The notes under the pieces were generated by a model that did not search any database, was not told the DNA's origin, and saw only the letters and a program-made list of their open reading frames with translations. Shown piece by piece: positions 28,386-34,759 of a DNA stretch of 34,759 bases. Position 1 is the first letter of the stretch, and each line of letters opens with the position of its first letter. The stretch is taken from positions 1 through 34,759 of the forward strand of contig PLSW01000385.1 of the NCBI GenBank assembly GCA_003165275.1, written 5' to 3'. The stretch is from Caulobacteraceae bacterium. GTDB lineage: Bacteria; Pseudomonadota; Alphaproteobacteria; Caulobacterales; Caulobacteraceae. The position numbers were made by a program, and so were the translations under genes.

Positions 28386-29830
28386 GTCTCACCGGCTTCA
28401 ATGCGATCCACGCCATTCTGGTCATCCCGGTGCTGGCCGCGGCGGGGCTGGCCCTGTCGTCAAACTATCGCGTCAGCGCACGGATCAATGTGCTGGCGAC
28501 CGCACTGACCTTTGGCGTCGCCGCCTCGCTGCTATTCGTGCGTCCGCCGGTCGGCCTCTACCTGCAGGTCGACGACCTCAGCGTGGTCTTCATCGTGCTG
28601 AACACCTTCGTTGGCTTCACCGCCAGCCTGTTCAGCGCCAGCTATATCGCCCACGAAATCGAGATCGGCCGGCTGACCCAGACGCGGCTGCGCTTCTATC
28701 ACGCCATGTACCAGGTGCTGATGTTCGGCATGAATCTGGCGCTTGTCTCCAACAACCTCGGCCTGATGTGGGTGGCGATCGAACTGGCGACCCTCACGAC
28801 CGTCGCGATGGTGGGCATCTATCGCACGCATGAGGCCATCGAGGCGGCGTGGAAGTATTTCATCCTCGGCAGCGTCGGCATCGCCCTGGCCCTGTTCGGC
28901 ACCATACTGGTCTATGTGGCGGCCCGGCCGGTTGTCGGCGAAGGCCTGCAAGGCATGGTCTGGACGGTGCTGATGGGCAAGGTGGCGCACTTCGATCCCG
29001 CCCTGCTCAATGTCGCCTTCGTCTTCCTGCTGCTGGGCTACGGCACCAAGGTCGGTCTGGCCCCGCTCCACGCCTGGCTGCCCGACGCCCACGCCGAGGG
29101 CCCCACGCCGATCTCGGCGGTGCTGTCAGGCCTGCTGCTCAACGTGGCCCTCTATGCGGTGCTGCGCTTCAAGATGCTGCTGGCCGCCAATCCGGCCGCC
29201 CTGGCGCCGGGCCCCTTGATGGTCACCATGGGACTGGTCTCCGTGGTCTTCGCCGCCTTCATGCTCTACCGGCGCCGCGACATAAAACGCATGTTCGCCT
29301 ATTCCTCCATCGAGCACATGGGGATCATCGTCTTCGCCTTCGGGATGGGTGGTCCCCTGGCCAACTTCGCGGGCCTGCTGCACATGACCATGCACAGCCT
29401 GACCAAGTCGGCGATCTTCTTCAACGTCGGCCACATCGCCCAGGTCAAGGGCAGTCAACGGATCGCCGATATCCGCGGCCTTACGGTCACCCATCCCGTG
29501 CTCGGCTGGAGCCTCGTGGTCGGGGTGATGGCCATCGCCGGCCTGCCGCCGTTCGGCATCTTCACCAGCGAGTTCCTGGTGGTCAGCTCGACCTTTGCAC
29601 GCCAGCCGCTGCTGGCGATTCCGCTGGTGTTCGGGATCATCGTCGCCTTCGGCGCCTTGCTTCAGAAGCTGCAGGGCCTCGCCTTCGGCGACCCGTCGCC
29701 GGGAACCGCGCCCGCCCACGCCTCCTACCTGCCGATGTTCGCCCATTTTGCCCTGGTGCTGGCGGTCGGCCTCTACTTCCCGCCGCTTCTCACCACCTGG
29801 TTCCAGCATGTGGCGAGACTGCTGGGATGA
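28382..29830 (+). CDS. hyfF: Hydrogenase-4 component F-like proton-translocating subunit (NuoM/N-type)
   Basis: A 482-residue antiporter-like subunit with about 14 membrane segments. The proton-path residues are kept: Glu134 in WVAIELATLTT, Lys223 in GYGTKVGLAPLHAWLPDAHA, and Lys342 in MHSLTKSAIFF. The block GPTPISAVLSGLLLNVALYA is characteristic. FGIFTSEFLVV near residue 390 provides a further acidic residue. The complex thus has two antiporter-like pumps (this and hyfB). It overlaps hyfE by 4 bp and ends 10 bp before the large-subunit ATG. Confidence 0.94.
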   Translation: MSLTGFNAIHAILVIPVLAAAGLALSSNYRVSARINVLATALTFGVAASLLFVRPPVGLYLQVDDLSVVFIVLNTFVGFTASLFSASYIAHEIEIGRLTQTRLRFYHAMYQVLMFGMNLALVSNNLGLMWVAIELATLTTVAMVGIYRTHEAIEAAWKYFILGSVGIALALFGTILVYVAARPVVGEGLQGMVWTVLMGKVAHFDPALLNVAFVFLLLGYGTKVGLAPLHAWLPDAHAEGPTPISAVLSGLLLNVALYAVLRFKMLLAANPAALAPGPLMVTMGLVSVVFAAFMLYRRRDIKRMFAYSSIEHMGIIVFAFGMGGPLANFAGLLHMTMHSLTKSAIFFNVGHIAQVKGSQRIADIRGLTVTHPVLGWSLVVGVMAIAGLPPFGIFTSEFLVVSSTFARQPLLAIPLVFGIIVAFGALLQKLQGLAFGDPSPGTAPAHASYLPMFAHFALVLAVGLYFPPLLTTWFQHVARLLG

Positions 29831-29840
29831 GCGCTCAACC

Positions 29841-31343
29841 ATGACCGCGCTCAGCGAAATAGCCGCCAGGGGCGGCGAAGTTGCCGGTCATCGGCCCTGG
29901 CGACGGCTGGTCGTCGACGCCGAAGCCTGGGTTGCGGCCAGCGAGGCCCTCGCGACCGGCGACCTGTCGCTGCTCAGCTTGTGGGGCGAGCCGGGCTGGG
30001 CGCACATGGCCGTCATGGGCGCGGACGCCGCCGATCTCGCTGTGCTCAGCCTCGAATGTCCCGACCAGCGCTATCCGTCGGTGGGCGCGCGCCATGCGCC
30101 GGCGATCCGGCTGGAACGCCGTCTGTTCGACCTCTACGGGCTTGAGGCCGTCGGCGCCCTCGACGATCGGCCCTGGCTCGATCATGGCCGCTGGGACGCA
30201 CGCCATCCCCTGGGCCAGGCCTTGGCGCCGAGCCCCGTCGAGCCCTATCGCTTCCTGCCCGCCGAGGGCGAGAGCCTGCACCAGATCGCCGTCGGCCCTG
30301 TCCACGCCGGCATCATCGAGCCCGGCCATTTCCGCTTCACGGCCAACGGCGAGGCCGTGGTGCGGCTGGAGGCGCGTCTCGGCTATCTGCATCGTGGCCT
30401 TGAGGCGCGCATGGTGGGCGAAACCCCCGACGCGGCCGCGCGGCTCGCCGCCCGCGCCTGCGGCGACAGCACCGTCGCCTATTCCATCGCCTTCGCCCGC
30501 GCGGCGGAGGCGGCGGCCGGCGTGGCGGCGCCGGAGCGCTCCCTCTGGCTGCGCGCGCTGATGGCCGAGCTGGAACGCCTCGCCAACCACCTGGGCGATA
30601 TTGGCGCGATCTGCAACGACGCCTCGTTCGGCCTGATGCACGCCCATTGCGGCGTTCTGCGCGAGCAAGTGCTGCGCGCCTGCGCCGCCGCGTTCGGCCA
30701 TCGGCTGATGATGGACGCGGTGTCGCCGGGCGGCGTTTCGGCGGACCTGGGGCCGGATGGGCGGCAGCGCCTCTCGGCCCTCGTCACAACCATTCGCGAC
30801 CGGTTCCCGCTGCTGGTGGCGGTCTATGACGACACCGCTTCGCTGCAGGATCGGACGGTCGGAACCGGCGTCCTGACGCCGGCGCTGGCCCGCCGTTTCG
30901 CGGCCGGCGGCTATGTGGGCCGCGCGTCCGGCCGCGCCTTCGACGCCCGTCGAAGCCTGGTCTACTCGCCCTACGATCAGCTCGCATTCGAGACGCCGAC
31001 CCGCGAGGCGGGCGACGTGAACGCGCGGGTGTGGGTCCGCATCGACGAGGTGACGCAGAGCCTCAATCTGATCGAACAGATCCTCGATCGCCTGCCCGGC
31101 GGCCGTATCCACAGCGAGATTCCCGCGGTGTCCGGCGAAGGGATGGCGCTGGTCGAGGGGTTCCGGGGAGATGTCCTGGCATGGCTGCGACTAGCCGAGG
31201 GCCGCGTTGAGCGCTGTCACCTGCGCGACCCGTCCTGGTTCCAGTGGCCGCTATTGGAGGTCTGCATTGAGGGGAACATCGTCGCCGACTTCCCGCTCTG
31301 CAACAAGTCGTTCAACTGCGCCTATGCGGGGGTCGATCTCTGA
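29841..31343 (+). CDS. hyfG: Hydrogenase large-subunit-like protein (NuoC-NuoD fusion) lacking the NiFe site
   Basis: A 500-residue fusion of a NuoC-like N-terminal domain (IRLERRLFDLYGLEAVGALD near residue 95) and a NuoD/hydrogenase-large-subunit domain starting at about VGPVHAGIIEPGHFRF. In NiFe enzymes the first metal motif is RxCGxCxxxH; here it reads RACGDSTVAY, with Cys207 kept but Ser210 and Tyr214 in place of Cys and His. The C-terminal DPCxxC motif reads DPSWFQ, with Ser465 and Gln468. Three of four NiFe cysteines are therefore missing and hydrogenase activity is very unlikely. The Tyr of complex I that contacts quinone also appears absent, being Gly208 by alignment. The start is the ATG at 29841; the ORF-track start at 29595 runs through hyfF in another frame. 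Function: unknown redox role in an Ehr-like complex. Confidence 0.9.
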   Translation: MTALSEIAARGGEVAGHRPWRRLVVDAEAWVAASEALATGDLSLLSLWGEPGWAHMAVMGADAADLAVLSLECPDQRYPSVGARHAPAIRLERRLFDLYGLEAVGALDDRPWLDHGRWDARHPLGQALAPSPVEPYRFLPAEGESLHQIAVGPVHAGIIEPGHFRFTANGEAVVRLEARLGYLHRGLEARMVGETPDAAARLAARACGDSTVAYSIAFARAAEAAAGVAAPERSLWLRALMAELERLANHLGDIGAICNDASFGLMHAHCGVLREQVLRACAAAFGHRLMMDAVSPGGVSADLGPDGRQRLSALVTTIRDRFPLLVAVYDDTASLQDRTVGTGVLTPALARRFAAGGYVGRASGRAFDARRSLVYSPYDQLAFETPTREAGDVNARVWVRIDEVTQSLNLIEQILDRLPGGRIHSEIPAVSGEGMALVEGFRGDVLAWLRLAEGRVERCHLRDPSWFQWPLLEVCIEGNIVADFPLCNKSFNCAYAGVDL

Positions 31344-31888
31344 TGTCCATGCCCAGGCTCCTGGCCGAAGGCCTGCTCAAGTCAGCGCTGACCGAGGCCT
31401 CGCCGAGCCCCGACGACGAGGCCCTGACGCAGCTTGCCGCGCGGGTGGACACCGCTGCCCATCGGCGGCTGGGCCGCAGCCTCGCCATCCGGCAGGTCGA
31501 CGCCGGTTCCTGCAACGGCTGCGAGCTGGAGATTCACGCCCTGGCCAATGCGTTCTACGATCTTGAGCGGTTTGGGCTGCGGTTTGTCGCCTCGCCGCGG
31601 CACGCCGATGTCCTGCTCGTCACCGGCCCCGTCACCCGCAACATGCGCGAGGCCCTCGAGCGCACGAACAATGCGACGCCAGGGCCCAAGTGGATCGTGG
31701 CGTGCGGCGACTGTGCGGCGGGAACAGGTCTGTTCAACGGTGGATATGCCTGCCATGGCGGTGTCGCCGACGTCCTGCAGGTGGATGTTGTCATTCGAGG
31801 CTGTCCACCGAGCCCGACGGCGTTGTTGATGGGGCTATTGGCCGTGTTGGACGGCGGGGCGACAAAGCCGACCCATCCCGCCATGTAG
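31343..31888 (+). CDS. hyfI: Hydrogenase-4 component I-like [4Fe-4S] small subunit (NuoB-type)
   Basis: A 181-residue NuoB/hydrogenase-small-subunit homologue that holds the proximal [4Fe-4S] cluster. Ligand candidates are Cys57 and Cys60 in GSCNGCELEIHAL, Cys124 in ACGDCAAGTG and Cys154 in RGCPPSP, in the order and spacing of group 4 hydrogenases. It is shorter than E. coli HyfI (about 250), lacking the C-terminal extension. It overlaps the large-subunit stop by one base (TGATG) and is the last gene of the operon. A weak CGACA/TGTCG hairpin lies 4 bp past the stop. Confidence 0.92.
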   Translation: MSMPRLLAEGLLKSALTEASPSPDDEALTQLAARVDTAAHRRLGRSLAIRQVDAGSCNGCELEIHALANAFYDLERFGLRFVASPRHADVLLVTGPVTRNMREALERTNNATPGPKWIVACGDCAAGTGLFNGGYACHGGVADVLQVDVVIRGCPPSPTALLMGLLAVLDGGATKPTHPAM

Positions 31889-31949
31889 GCCGCGACAGCT
31901 TGTCGGGGCGTCTGACGCGACGATGGACACCCGGCTCGCCCGACTTTCC

Positions 31950-32354
31950 TCAGGGAGCAACGTCGCGCGAGGCGCCGCGCTTAAGCTGTATGTCCACGCC
32001 GCTGGATTGGTGCGACACGAACAGACTGTTGCTCCAACGGCTGAAGCCAAGCACCGTCTTGCCATCCGCGCCGACCAGCCGCATGCCGTCCGCCGTCGGC
32101 TGCCAAGCGACCGGATCGCCAGGCACGGCGCCGGCGCAACCCGGGGCCGCTTTGGCCGAATATCCGGGGCCGACGCGGTTTTTGCCAAGCGTCACGACGC
32201 AGATGTCGCGTCCGCCGGATTGCAGCGTCCAGGCGCCGCTCGCCTCGCTCGGGCTCAGAGGCACGCCCGCCTCGTGATCGGCGGAAAGTGCTGAGGCCAC
32301 GTGCGGCAGCAATGCGAAGGCTGCAATTCCAGCGAAGACGACCCAGCGCTTCAT
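31950..32354 (-). CDS. AprI/Inh-family metalloprotease inhibitor, secreted
   Basis: A 134-residue protein with an N-terminal signal peptide (VVFAGIAAFALLPHVASA) and a single small beta-barrel domain of the AprI/Inh/Omp19 type: SGAWTLQSGGRDICVVTLGK at the start and FSRWSNSLFVS near the end. Two cysteines (DIC and PGC) are placed for the family disulfide. Known members sit in the periplasm and inhibit serralysin-type proteases that reach the wrong compartment. No protease gene is in this window, so the target is unknown. GGAG lies about 6 nt before the ATG. It converges with the hyf operon, 61 bp apart. Confidence 0.85.
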   Translation of the reverse strand: MKRWVVFAGIAAFALLPHVASALSADHEAGVPLSPSEASGAWTLQSGGRDICVVTLGKNRVGPGYSAKAAPGCAGAVPGDPVAWQPTADGMRLVGADGKTVLGFSRWSNSLFVSHQSSGVDIQLKRGASRDVAP

Positions 32355-32512
32355 GACGTTTCTCCAGCAATCGCAGCGTTAAACGTCTATCGGTCAGGAC
32401 AGTTGCGCATCCGGCGCTGCAACTGCTCCTTTTGGAGCTGAATGTCCCTGTCGAGTCTAACCCCCGCCGCTCGATGCGCCGGAGCTCGCTGTTGGCCGGG
32501 CTAGGGGCGATG

Positions 32513-32760
32513 GGGGCTGTCAGGTTAACCCTGCCCGCTCGGAATAGCTCCTGCCCTTCCGAAATCTAGACGCAGGCCTCCTGCAACCACACCTGATAGG
32601 CCGCGGCGCGGAAGCCGTTTCAGCGTTCGCCGGCTGATCAAATGGCGAGCCGTGTAGAATTTATTAGTATAGATCGAGGCCTGGGTGGTCAGGAACCTCT
32701 CGGCGGATGCCCTCGATTTGAATCCCCGCTACCGCCGCTCGTGTTTCCTATCGGCAGGTG
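32513..32760 (-). mobile_element. IS6-family relic, transposase C-terminus and right end
   Basis: From 32760 down on the minus strand the sequence reads HLPI, RGFKSRASAERFLTTQASIY and TARHLISRRTLKR, then, after a one-base frameshift, FRAAAYQVWLQEACV and a stop. An in-frame TAG also interrupts the RRRER block. Beyond the stop the end GGGGCTGTCAGGTTAAC (32513-32529) matches the terminal repeats at 387 and 9882, so this is the right end. The upper break at about 32760 is abrupt and lies 18 bp from the araC-like stop codon. The rest of 32355-32512 shows only small hairpins upstream of the inhibitor gene. Confidence 0.75.
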
Positions 32761-32777
32761 GATCCCTCGACGCCGCG

Positions 32778-33680
32778 TCAACTGGCTTGGCCTTTGTGGC
32801 GCGACTTGAGCTCGGCCCGCGGCGAATGCCCATACAGCGCCTTGTAGGCCCGGCTGAACGCGGCCTCCGACTCGTAGCCGATACTCAGGCCGATTTCGCC
32901 GACCCGCGCGTCGTGCTTGGCCAGTAGATCCCGCGCCAAGGCCAAGCGCCATTCATTATGGTAGCGCAGCGGTGAGCGGCCGACGAGGGTCGTGAACCGG
33001 TCGCTGAAGCTCGACCGCGACATGCCGGCGATCCCTGCCAGGGCTTCGATGCTCCAGCGTTGATTGGGTTTTTCATGGATCGCCTTCACTGTGCGGGCGA
33101 TGCGGGAGTCGATCAGTCCGCCGATCCAACCCGACGTGTGGCCTTGGTGGACCCAACTGCGCAAGGTCCGGATCACCACCAGGTCGATGAGCCGGGAAAT
33201 CATCAAGGCCGCCCCGGGCTGGATGTCGCCGGCTTCGATCATCAGGAAGTGGATGATGCCCTCAATCCACCCGGCGCCCTGCGCCTTGCCGATGTGGATC
33301 CATCGCGGCAAGGCGGAGACCATGACCCGAAGGCTGTCGGGATCGAACCAGAAACGGCAGATGACGAAGGCCGCCGGCGCGTCCGTCGCCGCCAGCCGCA
33401 TGTCCCCCGGTCCACGGGGCAATAGAAGCAGGTCGCCGGAGGCGATCACCACCGGCGTCTGGTGGTCGCCGGCGAGCGTAAGAGCGCCCTCCGTGACGAC
33501 GAGGACATGGGCCGTTTCCGGGTCCAACTCGGCGGCCTGGCCCGCCTGAAGGACGCGGGAATAGATCTTGTCCCCCGTGAGGCGGATCTGGGCGAGCACG
33601 TGGGACAGAAGGTCCGCTGAAAGGGCGCTGCGCACGTCTGATTCCGGATGAACGATCAAGTTTTCCAGATGGTCCGTCAT
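32778..33680 (-). CDS. AraC-family regulator with N-terminal cupin domain
   Basis: A 300-residue regulator. The N-terminal half resembles the AraC-type cupin (AraC_binding/cupin_6: VIASGDLLLLPRGPGDMRLA). The C-terminal domain has two helix-turn-helix units, IEALAGIAGMSRSSFSDRFT and VGEIGLSIGYESEAAFSRAY followed by KALYGHSPRAEL. It is divergent from the alpha/beta-hydrolase gene, with a 9-6-9 bp inverted repeat in the 167-bp gap. This arrangement is common for AraC-type activators that control a neighbouring detoxification or hydrolase gene. Its ligand is unknown. Confidence 0.9.
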   Translation of the reverse strand: MTDHLENLIVHPESDVRSALSADLLSHVLAQIRLTGDKIYSRVLQAGQAAELDPETAHVLVVTEGALTLAGDHQTPVVIASGDLLLLPRGPGDMRLAATDAPAAFVICRFWFDPDSLRVMVSALPRWIHIGKAQGAGWIEGIIHFLMIEAGDIQPGAALMISRLIDLVVIRTLRSWVHQGHTSGWIGGLIDSRIARTVKAIHEKPNQRWSIEALAGIAGMSRSSFSDRFTTLVGRSPLRYHNEWRLALARDLLAKHDARVGEIGLSIGYESEAAFSRAYKALYGHSPRAELKSRHKGQAS

Positions 33681-33723
33681 GGCTCGCTCTGTCGTCTGGC
33701 GCTACATCCATGCGCCATGGAGA

Positions 33724-33747
33724 TGCGTATATCTCTGAATATACGCA
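33724..33747. promoter_or_regulatory. Inverted repeat between araC-like and hydrolase genes
   Basis: TGCGTATAT-CTCTGA-ATATACGCA has perfect 9-bp arms and a 6-bp spacer, 43 bp upstream of the araC-like ATG and 100 bp upstream of the hydrolase ATG. AT-rich against the GC-rich background. It is a good candidate for a regulator-binding site, although AraC proteins often prefer direct repeats. Confidence 0.6.
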
Positions 33748-33847
33748 GCTTCCTTAACGAAAGTGAACCATCCCTGCGGACCGCTGGCGCAAACGGCAAT
33801 CTTGCTAATTATCCGACGGCGTCGCACTCATCAAAGAGGACCTTCCG

Positions 33848-34603
33848 ATGAAAATCCTGAACGCGACTGCGGCCCTGGCCGCCATCCTGGCCATCGCCAG
33901 CCCGATCGCCGCCAACGCGGCGACCGCCCGCAACGTGGTGCTCGTCCACGGCGCTTTCGCCGGCCCCTCGAGCTGGAACAAGGTCGCCCGCATCCTGCGC
34001 AACAAAGGCTACAAGGTGACCGAGGTCGCGATCCCGCTGACCTCGCTGGAGGCCGACGTCGCCGCGACCCGCAAGGTGCTGGCGGCGCAGAAAGGGCCGA
34101 CGGTTCTGGTCGGTCACTCCTGGGGCGGCGTGGTGATCGGTGAAGCCGGAGACAGCCCCAAGGTCAAGGCGCTGGTCTATGTCGCGGCATTCGCGCCTGA
34201 CAAGGGCGAGAGCGTCCAGGCGCTCTCGAGCAACGGGCCGCCCACCGAAGGCCTCAAGGCGGTTCACCCGGACGCCCAGGGTTTTCTGTCGATCGACCCT
34301 GAAGCGTTCCCCCGCGTGTTCGTCGGCGACGTGCCGGCCGACGAAGGCGCCGCGCTGGCGAAGCAGCAGATGCCGATCAGCGGCGCGGCCTTCGGCGCTC
34401 AAGCCACCGTCGCCGCCTGGCACGACAAGCCCACTTACTACGCGATCTCGGGCAATGACATGATGGTGCCACCGCAGGCCGAGGGCTTTTTCGCTCAGCG
34501 CATGAAGGCCAAGACCGTGACCATCCAGTCGAGCCACGCCTCGCCGGTTTCGCATCCGGGCGAGGTTGCCGCGCTAATTGAAGAGGCCGCCAAGGGGCGG
34601 TAA
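33848..34603 (+). CDS. Exported alpha/beta-hydrolase
   Basis: A 251-residue serine hydrolase. Residues 1-24 form a signal peptide (ALAAILAIASPIAANA). The oxyanion-region VLVHGAFAGPSSW and the nucleophile elbow GHSWGG with Ser91 are clear; the catalytic His is probably His230 in QSSHASPVSHP. The pattern is that of small esterases and salicylate/MenH-like hydrolases related to plant hydroxynitrile lyase-type esterases. AGAGGA lies 7-8 nt before the ATG. Divergently controlled, probably by the araC-like gene. The substrate is unknown. Confidence 0.9.
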   Translation: MKILNATAALAAILAIASPIAANAATARNVVLVHGAFAGPSSWNKVARILRNKGYKVTEVAIPLTSLEADVAATRKVLAAQKGPTVLVGHSWGGVVIGEAGDSPKVKALVYVAAFAPDKGESVQALSSNGPPTEGLKAVHPDAQGFLSIDPEAFPRVFVGDVPADEGAALAKQQMPISGAAFGAQATVAAWHDKPTYYAISGNDMMVPPQAEGFFAQRMKAKTVTIQSSHASPVSHPGEVAALIEEAAKGR

Positions 34604-34625
34604 TCCCCAGCCGATCCGGCGACCG

Positions 34626-34658
34626 TGGGCCGAAAGCACATCGCGCGCTTTCGGCCCA
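34626..34658 (+). terminator. Hairpin downstream of alpha/beta-hydrolase
   Basis: TGGGCCGAAAGC-(9 nt)-GCTTTCGGCCCA is a 12-bp perfect stem 22 bp after the hydrolase stop. The following bases (TTGGCC) give almost no T-run, but the position and stem strength fit a terminator. Confidence 0.6.
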
Positions 34659-34718
34659 TTGGCCGTTGGCGCGCCGAGCCGGCGGCAGGCCGCGATCGTT
34701 CCTGTGACACGGCAGGTC

Positions 34719-34759
34719 TGGCCGATTGCCCCCGACCTTGCAGACCATTTCATCGAGAT
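34719..34759 (-). mobile_element. IS6-family transposase fragment running off the window edge
   Basis: From the window end down, the minus strand reads LDEMVCKVGGNR, matching HLDERVCKVGGRR of the relic at 9882 (first catalytic Asp region). Similarity ends at about 34719, where the expected MYLWR is replaced. The element continues beyond the window, so its N-terminal state cannot be judged. Confidence 0.6.

Noticed and set aside
29835-31112. 425-codon minus-strand ORF
   Set aside because: Antisense to the hydrogenase large-subunit-like gene; compositionally a shadow.
24746-31888. Functional hydrogenase or formate hydrogenlyase
   Set aside because: NiFe ligands are missing in the large subunit and no ferredoxin-type subunit, formate dehydrogenase or maturation gene is present.

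Overview
The window looks like chromosome of a high-GC alphaproteobacterium, most likely Caulobacterales (Caulobacter/Phenylobacterium-like). That placement is an inference from gene content and arrangement: the divergent hutIHGU/hutFC layout with HutF and HutG, a TetR/SDR/GMC cluster, NodT-type outer membrane factors, and tightly packed genes with ATGA/GTGA overlaps. No rRNA, tRNA or CRISPR array was seen.

Layout. (1) 1-735 is non-coding and holds the left end of a decayed IS6-family element. (2) 736-7449 is a lipid/alcohol oxidation and regulation block: acyl-CoA dehydrogenase, a two-gene Tat-exported GMC dehydrogenase with a 62-codon leader ORF, a divergent TetR regulator with an 18-bp perfect palindrome between the divergent genes, an SDR oxidoreductase and an AraC regulator. 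(3) 7564-9767 encodes a small membrane protein and a secreted protein that combines a carboxypeptidase-regulatory-like domain, a CxxCH haem-c motif and a Vgb-like propeller. (4) 9882-10320 is a second IS6 relic. (5) 10523-16399 is a three-gene RND efflux operon (outer membrane factor, adaptor, HME-type pump). (6) 16499-23943 is a complete histidine-utilisation regulon: hutIHGU on the minus strand, hutFC on the plus strand, with a palindromic HutC-type operator between them. (7) 24185-24360 is a third IS6 relic. (8) 24504-31888 is a seven-gene operon of a small XRE-type regulator followed by hyfB-C-E-F-G-I homologues. (9) 31950-32354 is an AprI/Inh-type protease inhibitor. (10) 32513-34759 contains two more IS6 relic pieces that flank a divergent araC-like gene and alpha/beta-hydrolase gene.

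The most interesting locus is the Hyf-like operon. The proton-pumping membrane subunits look intact and the small subunit keeps its [4Fe-4S] cysteines. The large subunit has lost three of the four NiFe-binding cysteines (CGDS instead of CGxC, DPSWFQ instead of DPCxxC) and also lacks the complex I quinone tyrosine position. No ferredoxin-type HyfA/HyfH subunit and no hydrogenase maturation gene is present. It therefore resembles the energy-converting-hydrogenase-related (Ehr) group rather than a hydrogenase, and its electron donor and acceptor are unknown. The regulator is translationally coupled to it, and IS6 relics lie on both sides.

The hut genes work as a five-step pathway: histidine to urocanate (HutH), imidazolone propionate (HutU), formiminoglutamate (HutI), N-formylglutamate (HutF), then glutamate plus formate (HutG), under HutC repression.
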